Assembly (NCBI RefSeq): GCF_002933295.1
Contig: NZ_PSSW01000003.1
Span: 62,001 to 126,000, forward strand
Source: Marinobacter flavimaris
Lineage (GTDB): Bacteria > Pseudomonadota > Gammaproteobacteria > Pseudomonadales > Oleiphilaceae
DNA length: 64,000 bases
Direction: 5' to 3'
Position numbers and translations under genes: made by a program. The notes beneath the pieces were generated by a model. The model saw only the letters and a program-made list of their open reading frames with translations, was not told the origin of the DNA and did not search any database. Below are positions 21,939 to 30,262 of this stretch, piece after piece. Each line of letters starts with the position of its first letter. The first letter of the stretch is position 1.

Positions 21939-21963
21939 CCGGTTCAGACACGCGGCTTCTGAA

Positions 21964-22236
21964 TCAGGCGACCTGCCGGGCAATCCAGGAATTGTAACGG
22001 GTCGCCAATGCTCTGACGTACCTTGCCTCGGCGTCGTTCATATTGCCCAGGACGCCCTTGAAGATCCAGCCCCGCTCATACACTCCCAGCACCCGCTGTT
22101 CGTCATCCAGATTGACGCGCTGATTAAGTTTTTTGCAGATGGCATCCAGCAGCGGCAGCTTCTCCGGACGCTTGATCGGGCCCTGGCGATTGTTCATGGG
22201 CTGGTTTGCTGCGCGAGTTGTCGGATGTCTTTTCAT
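21964..22236 (-). CDS. Hypothetical small basic protein
   Basis: A 90-residue basic protein; the N-terminus is rich in Arg, Asn and Pro and the rest is predicted helical (ending RALATRYNSWIARQVA). I recognise no family. The start at 22236 has AAGGAG 7 nt upstream on the minus strand. A strong hairpin-terminator faces the same direction 27 nt upstream of the start, suggesting control by termination or an upstream small RNA gene. Confidence 0.7.
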   Translation of the reverse strand: MKRHPTTRAANQPMNNRQGPIKRPEKLPLLDAICKKLNQRVNLDDEQRVLGVYERGWIFKGVLGNMNDAEARYVRALATRYNSWIARQVA

Positions 22237-22261
22237 GATGTTCTCCTTGTCGTTTTGCGGC

Positions 22262-22300
22262 TGCAAAAACAAAACCCCGGTGCCTGAAGCGACCGGGGTT
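22262..22300 (-). terminator. Minus-strand intrinsic terminator upstream of the 21964-22236 gene
   Basis: Read on the minus strand, AACCCCGGT (22300-22292) pairs with ACCGGGGTT (22281-22273), followed by TTGTTTTTG. It is a perfect 9-bp stem with U-tract, placed between any upstream minus-strand promoter and the gene, so it acts as an attenuator or ends an independent small RNA. Confidence 0.7.
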
Positions 22301-22579
22301 TCGCGGAGAAGCTGACCCGGTCGCTACATAGGCTCCCGGGACTGACCGAAAGCCGTTAGATGTCTTTCACCATCGCGCGGACAGACTGCCCTGCATGGCA
22401 ACCTGCTGCTGTGTAAGCGCTGAACTGTGGAATCATTCTGGTCATACCGGCTCTTATGTTTCGGTTCGACTACCAGTGTATAGGCTAATGGGCCGTTTGC
22501 AATAGCCCGGCTTCTTCGGCAAACCCCTACAGACGGCCTCCAGGGGCGCTTGGCATAATTCTTTCCGTCACGTGTTTTA

Positions 22580-22663
22580 CGTTGTGCAATCCCGACTGCC
22601 TGCCGCGCCAGGCAGTCGATGGATCTCTCCTTTCTACGCAGCCTCTATGGCTGCGTTTTTTTT
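22580..22663 (+). ncRNA. Candidate small RNA with two hairpins and an anti-Shine-Dalgarno linker
   Basis: Two stems lie in an otherwise gene-free region: GACTGCCTG (22594-22602) with CAGGCAGTC (22609-22617), then a terminator stem at 22636-22656 ending in eight T. The single-stranded linker between them contains ATGGAT and CTCTCCTTTCT (22625-22635), which is complementary to a typical ribosome site. The layout of seed linker followed by terminator is that of many Hfq-dependent RNAs. No convincing promoter was found, so the 5' end is approximate. Confidence 0.45.
22636..22663 (+). terminator. Strong intrinsic terminator
   Basis: ACGCAGCC (22636-22643) pairs with GGCTGCGT (22649-22656) around TCTAT, directly followed by a run of T to 22663. 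No protein gene ends on this strand within 700 bp upstream, which implies a non-coding transcript. The rest of 22237-22782 holds only the features listed here. Confidence 0.85.
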
Positions 22664-22782
22664 GGGTAGTGGAATCTTCGTAGCCATTACTTCTTACAGA
22701 TTTTGCGGCCTGTCCCGGCGATAATTCGCACACTAATATTCGATTAATCGCCATCAACAGACAGAGGTTGAAACCTAGCAAA

Positions 22783-23022
22783 ATGTCCGACGAAGCCGGA
22801 TCTGCCAGTAAAAAGTTCCGTTCCCACGCATTGATTGAACTCGCCCTGATTATTGCACTTGGTCTTTACCTGCTGGTCGCGCAGGAGCAGGTCGTGGGTG
22901 AGAATCTGGTGTTTACCGTGACCGGAGCCGCGCTCATGGCCCTGGTGACCTACTGGACGCAGAATACCCTTCGGGATGGTCTCGAGGTCATCGCACTGCG
23001 TGTCCGTCACGCCAGGCACTGA
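22783..23022 (+). CDS. Hypothetical small membrane protein with two membrane segments
   Basis: A 79-residue protein with hydrophobic segments at about residues 20-38 and 44-62 and basic ends. I recognise no family; it resembles the small two-helix inner membrane proteins found beside many genes. The ATG at 22783 is preferred over an in-frame TTG at 22768; AGAGG lies upstream but rather far. It converges with the exonuclease gene. Confidence 0.6.
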   Translation: MSDEAGSASKKFRSHALIELALIIALGLYLLVAQEQVVGENLVFTVTGAALMALVTYWTQNTLRDGLEVIALRVRHARH

Positions 23023-23037
23023 TCAACCGGGAATGCG

Positions 23038-23571
23038 TCAGGCCTGCCGGGTTTGACCCGTTAACGGCGCCAGTTCGTCCTGATTCGGCGCAATCCGTTC
23101 CCAGGTCTTGTGGAGAATCAGGGCATCGTTTGCGGCCCGATGCACAGGCAGGCCAAGCTCTGTAATCACCTGTTGGCGAAGTGCTGACCATTCGCGCACC
23201 TGCCTCGTGTCCAACAGCGCTGAAATGGATTCAAGCTGAAACGTTGGCGTCATGCGGGCGGCCTTGAACAAACGGTGCAGCCAGAAACTGTCGAAGGTCC
23301 AGGCATCGCAAAACACCTGTTCCGGCAGCAGTTCGTTGAGGGCACTGGCGACTTCGCTCACCGCAATACCATCCGCTTCCAGGGTCTCGCGGGAAATGCC
23401 GTGAATCTGCTCAGCGCTTTGTGACCAGTCCTGCCACAGCACGTGGGGGCTGATCAGCCAGCTGTGGAGAGTGCCATCCGGCATGCAGATTCCCACCTCA
23501 ATGGGGTAGCTCGCGATCAGATCAAGGCTTGATGCCTCGAAATCGATGAATGCCGGCTGGATAGTGGTCAT
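23038..23571 (-). CDS. DnaQ-like 3'-5' exonuclease (DEDDh)
   Basis: A 177-residue protein of the RNase T/DnaQ exonuclease superfamily. Motif I reads FIDFEASSL, motif II includes FCDAWTFDSFWL, and motif III is HRAANDA with the general-base histidine. This gives the DEDDh set. It is short, with no extra domain, like stand-alone proofreading or RNA-trimming exonucleases; the substrate is not predictable. The start MTTIQPAF at 23571 is chosen because earlier in-frame codons run into the queC promoter region. Confidence 0.8.
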   Translation of the reverse strand: MTTIQPAFIDFEASSLDLIASYPIEVGICMPDGTLHSWLISPHVLWQDWSQSAEQIHGISRETLEADGIAVSEVASALNELLPEQVFCDAWTFDSFWLHRLFKAARMTPTFQLESISALLDTRQVREWSALRQQVITELGLPVHRAANDALILHKTWERIAPNQDELAPLTGQTRQA

Positions 23572-23756
23572 GGAGTCAGTGTAGCTGATGAGTTGTTTTT
23601 CGCTGAGTTTACCCGCCCCGCAAGCGAGACGCGAACCCAACCTGTTCCTGCACTGTTACAATATGTCCATTCATTGTAAAAGCCCGATGACAGCAACAGG
23701 CCTCGGGCGCGACAGTAAACCAGCCAAATCCGAACCGCACCATACGGGGAGCCCGA

Positions 23757-24422
23757 ATGACAGACACCGTAGTCGTTATCTATTCCGGAGGCATGGACTC
23801 CTACACCCTGCTGCATCTGGCCCGGGAGCGCGGCTACCAGGTTCATGCCCTGTCCTTCAACTACGGGCAGCGCCATGTCCGGGAGCTTGAGTGCGCGCGT
23901 TCGGTCTGTGAAGCGCTGGGTGTACCCCACAAGGTGATCGATATCCGCGCCATGAGTGAGGTGATGGCCGGCTCATCGCTGACCTCGGATATCGATGTGC
24001 CGGAAGGCCACTATGAAGAAGACAGCATGAAATCGACCGTGGTGCCTAACCGAAACATGATTCTCCTGTCCCTGGCGACCGGTTACGCCGTGACCGCAGG
24101 TGCTGGCGCCGTCTGGTACGGAGCTCATGGTGGCGACCACGCTATCTACCCGGACTGTCGCCCGGAGTTTGTGGATAAAATGGACGCGGTCTGCCGCGTG
24201 GCCAACTACGAGCCGGTCGGCATTGAGGCGCCTTTCATGACCATGGACAAGGGTCAGATCCTGGCTGAAGGCCTGCGCCTGGGACTGGACTATGCACAGA
24301 CCTGGACCTGCTACAACGGCCGGGAGCGGGCTTGTGGACGCTGCGGCTCCTGTGTTGAACGACTGGAAGCCTTCGCTGCCAATGGTGTCAAAGATCCCCT
24401 GGACTACGAGGCGGCAAGCTGA
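23757..24422 (+). CDS. queC: 7-cyano-7-deazaguanine synthase (QueC)
   Basis: A 221-residue enzyme that turns 7-carboxy-7-deazaguanine into preQ0 using ATP and ammonia, in queuosine synthesis. The PP-loop SGGMDS is at residues 10-15. The zinc-binding cysteines lie in [15 protein letters not shown] near residues 188-202. It overlaps queE by one base (TGATG), making a two-gene operon. No queD or queF is in the window. Confidence 0.95.
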   Translation: MTDTVVVIYSGGMDSYTLLHLARERGYQVHALSFNYGQRHVRELECARSVCEALGVPHKVIDIRAMSEVMAGSSLTSDIDVPEGHYEEDSMKSTVVPNRNMILLSLATGYAVTAGAGAVWYGAHGGDHAIYPDCRPEFVDKMDAVCRVANYEPVGIEAPFMTMDKGQILAEGLRLGLDYAQTWTCYNGRERACGRCGSCVERLEAFAANGVKDPLDYEAAS

Positions 24423-25078
24423 TGTATCGGGTCAAGGAAGCCTTCTACACGTTGCAGGGTGAAGGTGCCCAGGCCGGGCGTGCTGCCGTGTTCTGTCGTT
24501 TCAGCAAGTGCAACCTTTGGACCGGTCGCGAGAAGGACCGCGCCACTGCCGTGTGCAATTTCTGTGATACCGATTTTGTCGGTACTGATGGCCAGAATGG
24601 TGGTCGCTTTGAAACCCCGGAGGAACTGGCCCGTCACATACGCAATCTTTGGCCGGAGGCACCCGGCAAGCCCTACGTGGTCTGCACCGGTGGCGAGCCC
24701 CTGCTGCAGCTGGATGCTCCCCTGATCGAGGCTCTGCACCGGGAAGGGTTCGAGGTAGGGGTAGAGACCAACGGTACCCTGCCCGCGCCCGAAGGCATCG
24801 ACTGGCTCTGCGTCAGTCCGAAAGCCGATGCCCCGGTGGTGCTTGAGGCCTGTGACGAGCTGAAGCTGGTCTATCCCCAGCCCCTGGCGATGCCGGAGCG
24901 ATTCCTGGGCATTCGCGCAAGCCATTATTTCCTGTCGCCGATGGCCTCTCCCTCGATACCGGAAACGGCTGTGGATGAGATCAAACAAAGCAATACCCGA
25001 CGCGCCACCGATTATTGTCTCGCGCATCCGCAGTGGCGCCTGACCCTGCAAATGCACAAGATCATCGGCATCGACTGA
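24422..25078 (+). CDS. queE: 7-carboxy-7-deazaguanine synthase (QueE)
   Basis: A 218-residue radical SAM enzyme that contracts the ring of 6-carboxytetrahydropterin in queuosine synthesis. The cluster motif is not CX3CX2C: the cysteines in KCNLW and CNFCDTD are spaced CX14CX2C, as in the Burkholderia multivorans QueE type. CTGGEPLLQ follows as expected. The N-terminal YTLQGEGAQAGR is a QueE signature. It is co-translated with queC, and its stop codon abuts that of the convergent AraC-type regulator. Confidence 0.95.
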   Translation: MYRVKEAFYTLQGEGAQAGRAAVFCRFSKCNLWTGREKDRATAVCNFCDTDFVGTDGQNGGRFETPEELARHIRNLWPEAPGKPYVVCTGGEPLLQLDAPLIEALHREGFEVGVETNGTLPAPEGIDWLCVSPKADAPVVLEACDELKLVYPQPLAMPERFLGIRASHYFLSPMASPSIPETAVDEIKQSNTRRATDYCLAHPQWRLTLQMHKIIGID

Positions 25079-26146
25079 TTACCCCGTGGCCAGTGCCCGC
25101 CTGGCGGTAATCAGCCCGGGGCCGGGTTGCGAAATTCGGTAATGGCTGGGGCTGCTGCCGGTCCAGCGCTTGAAAGCCCGGGTGAAATTCGCCGCGTCGG
25201 CGTAACCGAGGGCATCGGCAATCTGGCTCAGATTCATGGTGGTACTGCGGAGCAGATCCTGTGCCCGTTCCAGGCGGACCTGATCTACCAGCTGCTGGAA
25301 ACTGGCGTCTTCTTCCTGCAGCCGCCGCTTGAGCGTTCTCTCGGACACAAACAGGGTGGCCGCTACCCTGGCCAGTTTTGGCGGGAAGGGGTGGCTGGTC
25401 TCGATTACCCGTCGGACGCGACAGGCAAATCCGGCGTCTTCGGTCAGCTGCCGCAGCGCCTCCTCGCACTGGGCTTTGGACGAGGCCGCCAGTTGATCAT
25501 CGGTGAAGCGCACGGGCAGGCTCAGACGGCCAACCGGAATCACCAGGGCATTCTCCGTAGCGCCGAATTCCACCGGCACCGGGATCTGTGAGCGGAAACG
25601 CTGGAAATAGGCCGGCTCCGTTCCCCGGCGAACAATCCGCAAACCGTCAATGACCGAGCCTGTCAACTGTGCCCCCATGGAAACGCAACCAAACAGCATG
25701 GCATCCATGATAAAGCCGTGCAGAGGCCCCAGGTCGATATCACAATGCACAACGTACCAGGCCAGGTTGCCGGTCTCCCGTTTGCAGACCCGAAGGTGAG
25801 GCACCCTTAGCGTCAGGTATCGGGTCATCAGCTCCATGGCATCGCCCAGGGTACGGCTACTCATGACGGCCGTACCCAGGGCGCCGTGCAGGGGCAGCTT
25901 CAGCTCCCTGGCGAGCATGATACCGAGCCCCGGTTCGCCGCTCTCGATAATGGCCCGGGTGACGAATTCGCTGGCCTGGGTCTGGCTCACCCGCCGATCG
26001 GTGGATTGCAGGCGGACCGGGTCAAGACCGACCCGGAGGAGGAGGTCCTGTTCGTCAACACCGATGGTGTTCAGCAGTTCGGCCAGAAGATGCAGGTAGA
26101 TGGCCGGCATGCCCAGGTCCTGTGCCGTTGAAACGGAGGCGCGCAT
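25079..26146 (-). CDS. AraC-family transcriptional regulator (OruR/arabinose-binding type)
   Basis: A 355-residue regulator with an N-terminal arabinose-binding-like domain (PF12625 type, about residues 20-210) and a C-terminal double helix-turn-helix (about 250-345). The second helix region reads IADALGYADAANFTRAFKRWTG, the AraC signature. GAGGAAATCCC precedes the ATG. The alpha/beta hydrolase gene lies upstream on the same strand and could be its target; the effector is unknown. Many relatives control lipid, choline or ornithine metabolism. Confidence 0.88.
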   Translation of the reverse strand: MRASVSTAQDLGMPAIYLHLLAELLNTIGVDEQDLLLRVGLDPVRLQSTDRRVSQTQASEFVTRAIIESGEPGLGIMLARELKLPLHGALGTAVMSSRTLGDAMELMTRYLTLRVPHLRVCKRETGNLAWYVVHCDIDLGPLHGFIMDAMLFGCVSMGAQLTGSVIDGLRIVRRGTEPAYFQRFRSQIPVPVEFGATENALVIPVGRLSLPVRFTDDQLAASSKAQCEEALRQLTEDAGFACRVRRVIETSHPFPPKLARVAATLFVSERTLKRRLQEEDASFQQLVDQVRLERAQDLLRSTTMNLSQIADALGYADAANFTRAFKRWTGSSPSHYRISQPGPGLITARRALATG

Positions 26147-26302
26147 GGGATTTCCTCGTCTGATTCTGTTCTTGTTATGTCGCAGAACGCTTGGTTTCGA
26201 CGATTATGGCGCCTCGCGGCTCGTTGCCCCATGACTTCGGTGACGGAATAAATGGCCTGAAAGGCCAATCATCGGCCGGTTGGCAGGAAGCATCCGGATC
26301 GA

Positions 26303-27190
26303 TCACTGGCCATGACGGCGGACGAAGTGTTCCAGAGCTGCGGCAGATCGCCCGGGCGTTTCCAGCATCGGAAGATGTCCGACACCCCGGAACATGTGGA
26401 TTTCTGCCTGAGGCGTGGCCGAGCTGAACCAGTCAACGCAGCGGGTCGGGGTAATCACGTCACGGTCGCCCCACTGAACCTGCAGTGGTGGTGTCTCGGG
26501 GCCCAGGTAGCGGGCCGGTGCCAGCGCGTCTGCCACCATGTCACTGAAGATATGCCGGAGGGCCTCGGTGCGGCCCAGGAGATCCGGTCCGAGAAGGCCG
26601 GCCATGGCAAGTCCGGAGACCGTGGGCTTGCCGGTGCCAACACTGTTGAACATGCGGTAGACGCCTTTCCAGTCCCGTGGAATCAGGATGCCATCCCGGT
26701 CAGGCTTCAGGGGGGCGTGAATGTCTGCCTCTTTATGTTCGGGGATGCCGGCGCTGTTGAGCAACGTCACCGAGCGGGGCGCCGGATCCAGTGTGTGGGC
26801 CAGTATTGCGGCAATCGCGCCACCCATGGAGCTGCCGGCCAGATGGATGTTGTCCGTGTTAACGCCCGCAAGCCACTGAGCCAGTCGACGGGCCTGGGTT
26901 TCGTAGCGGTAGCAGGCCTCCGGCCGGTAATCACTCTCCCCGAATCCCGGCAGATCCGGCGCCAGAAGATGCCAGCGTCTTGGCAGTCTTTGCAGCCACA
27001 GCCCCCAGTTTTCCTTCATGGCGGCAAAGCCATGAATCAGGACGATCGTCGGGCGGCCGACACCTGGCGATCCCCGTTCCAGGAAAACCATCTTGTGGCC
27101 ATCGACCATGGTTTCATGGCGGCGGGCCTGGAGAAGTAATCGTTGTCCCGTGCGGGCAGCGGGCCAGAAGTTGGGGGCAGGAATTCTCAT
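26303..27190 (-). CDS. Alpha/beta hydrolase (lipase/esterase-like)
   Basis: A 295-residue alpha/beta hydrolase. The oxyanion segment is HGFAAMKENWG, the nucleophile elbow GSSMGG near residue 120, the acid lies in WGDRDVITP near 237 and the histidine in GVGHLPMLE near 270. An N-terminal basic/hydrophobic stretch could be a weak signal anchor. It lies 156 bp upstream of the AraC-type gene on the same strand. Acyl-ester hydrolysis is expected; the actual substrate is unknown. Confidence 0.85.
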   Translation of the reverse strand: MRIPAPNFWPAARTGQRLLLQARRHETMVDGHKMVFLERGSPGVGRPTIVLIHGFAAMKENWGLWLQRLPRRWHLLAPDLPGFGESDYRPEACYRYETQARRLAQWLAGVNTDNIHLAGSSMGGAIAAILAHTLDPAPRSVTLLNSAGIPEHKEADIHAPLKPDRDGILIPRDWKGVYRMFNSVGTGKPTVSGLAMAGLLGPDLLGRTEALRHIFSDMVADALAPARYLGPETPPLQVQWGDRDVITPTRCVDWFSSATPQAEIHMFRGVGHLPMLETPGRSAAALEHFVRRHGQ

Positions 27191-27318
27191 GGTTGTCAGC
27201 GATCACCGGTTTTGGGTCTGACCACCAGTCTACCGGGACCAGTATCCGGAGCCTTGGCCACAGTGCCCGTGGACGTCGGCGAATGGGCAACAGATTGCCC
27301 GTGACGGGGCGTCGAAAG

Positions 27319-29079
27319 TCAGAGCTTCAGGTCGACAATCACCGGATTATGGTCGCTGGATCGCCAGGGTCCCCGGCCGGATGCCGGGTGATCGCTCCGG
27401 TAGTCGAGTACCCGGGGCTCATCGGCGTTCACCAGCCAGCTCCAGGCGCCCGTAACCCTTGGTTTTAAGGTCTCGGAGGCGAGTGCGAAATCCAGCGAGC
27501 CCTTCTGACCACGGTAACGGTAGGTGTAGTGACCACAGATCTTTTCGGTGCAGGGATGGAAATGGTGCACCATGCTGGTAAAACCTGCCTGCTCCAGCAC
27601 TGCGATGGGATGTTCGCGGGCATAGCTGTTGAGGTCACCGATTATCAGGGTGCCGACTGAATGGTGCCTGCGGGTATCGCTGCCGGACCAGGCCGCCAGT
27701 GTTTTCGCTTCGTTGGTCCGCCGGCTCGCGTAGCAGCCCTGGCCATCGGCCTGGTCCTGATTATCGCCACGGGCGCCCCGACAGGATTTCGATTTAAGGT
27801 GAGGAACAATGACCCGAACGGTAGCATCACCGTCCGTTCGGCCGAAATCCTGAGCCAGGGGAGGCCGGCCTCCCGATTCAAATGGCCCTTTGGCAAGCCG
27901 TTCTGGCGGGCCAACGGCGCTAATCCGGTCGCTGCGGTAGAGCAGGCCGGTCCGGATCTCGTCATCGCCGTCCTGGCCGGGCGTGCTGACGAACCGCCAG
28001 GTGCCGCCCAGGGCCTCTGCAAGTTTCGCTATGGAACTTGCCGGTCCATAGCCGTCGTTCTCAAGTTCGGTCAGCGCAAGAATGTCCGGATCGGGGGCCA
28101 GAAGTGTGTTCACCAGTTGTTGTTGCTGGCGCCGGAATTCCGCCGGTGTCCCGGCCCCACGACTCGTTGGAAACTCGCCGCCCCGGCCATCTCCGTTAAA
28201 GAAATTACCAAGGTTCAGAGCCATGATCCGCACCGAAGCCTCATGCCGCGGCCCGGGTGCGGTTTCTCTGGGATTGGTGGCGAGGAAAGCCGGCTCCTGA
28301 GAAGGCTGGAGCCGCCAGGCATCGAAGCGGAAATCCAGCACACCGATGAGCCCTCTAATCTGATCACCGGCCCTTACGGTTGCCGAGGACAGGCCGCCCG
28401 GGGGCCAGGGTACCGGGCGGGGGTCTCTCCTGGACCGGTTGTCATCAAGCAGAACGCGGTTTGCCCCGTTCCGGGTGAATGCCCGGTGTGCTTCTTTGCC
28501 GGGGGGCAGGTATTCCGTAGGCTGGACCTGGTCTGAGGCCGCCAGCCCAAGCTCGCCGTAGCGAGCCAGGTTGTAGTTGTCCACCACCGTCAGGGGCTGG
28601 CGAAAGGTAACTCTCATGTTCTCCAGATGTTCCGGATCGACGGTCCAGGGCAGGGTGATGGCAATGGGCGCTGGAAGCGGCCCACGCCCGCACGCCCGGA
28701 TGCTCCGAACCGACACCATTTCGGTCAGCCCGTGGTATTCCTTCACCTTTCCGGTTACCCGCACTCGCATGCCGACATCGGCGATTTCACGATCGGTGTA
28801 AATAAACAGCGCTTCGGAAGTGGCGGGATTCCCGTCGGTCTGATGGTCGGCTTGCTGCAGGTAAAAACCACCAAAGCCGCCCTTTGCCCGGGAATCCTGG
28901 GTCAGGATGCCCTCGACGGTGACGGTAGCTCCTGCCATGGGTGAGGTCGGGCCAGTTCCCTGGACCCGGGAAATCGGCGTTGCGGGATCACCGCAGACCG
29001 ATTCTGCCCTCCCTGCTGCGGGCAGAAACGACAGAATCAGAACGCCGAGAAAGACATACCGCCAGGTCCCAGAGCTCAC
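27319..29079 (-). CDS. Secreted endonuclease/exonuclease/phosphatase-family nuclease (ExeM/NucH-like)
   Basis: A 586-residue exported nuclease. After a signal peptide (residues 1-25, ending GRAES) comes an OB-fold/lamin-tail-like region (about 40-270), then an endonuclease/exonuclease/phosphatase domain. Metal and catalytic residues are visible in LTELENDGYG, IIGDLNSY and SSDHNPVIVD. Related extracellular DNases degrade extracellular DNA in Shewanella and Vibrio. The start is a GTG without a clear ribosome site, 9 nt after the stop of the upstream WYL-regulator gene, so translation is probably coupled. Confidence 0.88.
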   Translation of the reverse strand: MSSGTWRYVFLGVLILSFLPAAGRAESVCGDPATPISRVQGTGPTSPMAGATVTVEGILTQDSRAKGGFGGFYLQQADHQTDGNPATSEALFIYTDREIADVGMRVRVTGKVKEYHGLTEMVSVRSIRACGRGPLPAPIAITLPWTVDPEHLENMRVTFRQPLTVVDNYNLARYGELGLAASDQVQPTEYLPPGKEAHRAFTRNGANRVLLDDNRSRRDPRPVPWPPGGLSSATVRAGDQIRGLIGVLDFRFDAWRLQPSQEPAFLATNPRETAPGPRHEASVRIMALNLGNFFNGDGRGGEFPTSRGAGTPAEFRRQQQQLVNTLLAPDPDILALTELENDGYGPASSIAKLAEALGGTWRFVSTPGQDGDDEIRTGLLYRSDRISAVGPPERLAKGPFESGGRPPLAQDFGRTDGDATVRVIVPHLKSKSCRGARGDNQDQADGQGCYASRRTNEAKTLAAWSGSDTRRHHSVGTLIIGDLNSYAREHPIAVLEQAGFTSMVHHFHPCTEKICGHYTYRYRGQKGSLDFALASETLKPRVTGAWSWLVNADEPRVLDYRSDHPASGRGPWRSSDHNPVIVDLKL

Positions 29080-29088
29080 ACTGGCGGT

Positions 29089-30030
29089 TTAGCTGAGGCC
29101 GGCAACGGCTTTGAGGGCCTGTTCGCGTTTGCTGCCAAATCCCAACTGGTCGGGATTGGCCAACTCAAGCTGTTGCACCAGAGGATCCGGGTGCTGATTG
29201 TCGAAGGTAATACCGAGCCGTGACAGCACGTAGGGGGCAAGCGCGGCACGGGTAGCAACTTCCAGACGACCATGTTCCATGCCGTAGTCACGGGCAATGA
29301 TCTCTTGCTGGGCTTGGGTCAGGCGCTGATCCGGGGTGACCACCAGGGTAACCTGCCGGTTCCAGTGCTCGTCCTGGTCCCGGGTGTGTCTGGCGCGCTG
29401 CCGGAGGGCCTCCGGCGAGGTCCGGAATCGGCTCAGGGCGAAATCCCGGAATTCCCGGTTTGAGTCGCACCATGCACGCAAATGCCAGCTGTCGCCGGCA
29501 CAAACCAGAGTATGCGGCTCAAGTATGCTTTCCACCGCTTCCGGTCGGCTCAGGGAGGCATAGCTGGCCCGCAGCTGTCTTCCCTGTCGTGTTGCCGTCA
29601 CCACCGCACGCATGGTTTCGGGCGCGATGACCCGATTCGGACCCTGGACCACGGTGCTGTCCGGCAGGCCAATGTTCAGGGATTCAAACGTGGTGCTCAG
29701 GTTTTGCTGGCGGGCAAGCAGGTCCAGATATTCATTGACCACGCCTCGGGTGACCACCGGGCGAAATCTATCGGCAGGGACATAACCTTTCAGGTGACGG
29801 TCGTAAACCAGATTGCCCGGCGCCAGTTCGCGCAGATAGGTGTTGATATCCTTGGACGCCTGCTGACGACCGATCCCGAAACTGTGGCAGATGTGGTTGG
29901 TAGTCAGACGACCTTCCCACAGGGCAATCGTTTCGATAAGTCGATAGCGAAGCAGCAGATCCCAGCGGATGGGCCAGTCCGTTTTTTTCATAACCAGGCG
30001 CTCACGGTCCAATGAATAGCTCGTTTTCAT
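29089..30030 (-). CDS. WYL-domain transcriptional regulator, BrxR/CapW type
   Basis: A 313-residue regulator: winged helix near residues 15-90, WYL domain (about 130-205; GDSWHLRAWCDSNREFRDF) and a C-terminal WCX dimer domain. The N-terminal sequence LIETIALWEGRLTTNHICH and the domain order are those of BrxR/CapW repressors, which control BREX, CBASS and other defence systems. No defence genes are seen next to it. Instead it is the first gene of a pair with a secreted nuclease. The start at 30030 has GGAG 8 nt upstream; another ATG in frame is at 30051. Confidence 0.82.
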   Translation of the reverse strand: MKTSYSLDRERLVMKKTDWPIRWDLLLRYRLIETIALWEGRLTTNHICHSFGIGRQQASKDINTYLRELAPGNLVYDRHLKGYVPADRFRPVVTRGVVNEYLDLLARQQNLSTTFESLNIGLPDSTVVQGPNRVIAPETMRAVVTATRQGRQLRASYASLSRPEAVESILEPHTLVCAGDSWHLRAWCDSNREFRDFALSRFRTSPEALRQRARHTRDQDEHWNRQVTLVVTPDQRLTQAQQEIIARDYGMEHGRLEVATRAALAPYVLSRLGITFDNQHPDPLVQQLELANPDQLGFGSKREQALKAVAGLS

Positions 30031-30262
30031 GTTACCTGCTCCGGCACTCATGGTCTGTTACGGCGCATTAATGTAAAACCCTGTTAAACCGCTACACGGC
30101 GGCCTTTGCGGGTTTTTGTGATGCAGTTAACAGGTTTCGGGAAGTGCCTAGTGGCTTCACTTCCCGCTACTGATCTAATACGTCGCCGGCAAAGTCCGGG
30201 ACTTGCTGCTATTTTGTCTTTCATTCAATCCAGAATACCCTGTAACGCCCGGAGCCGCTGTA

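Noticed and set aside
27319..30030. A BREX or CBASS defence island suggested by the BrxR/CapW-like regulator
   Set aside because: No methyltransferase, PglZ, cyclase or effector gene lies within reach; the neighbours are a secreted nuclease and MFS transporters.
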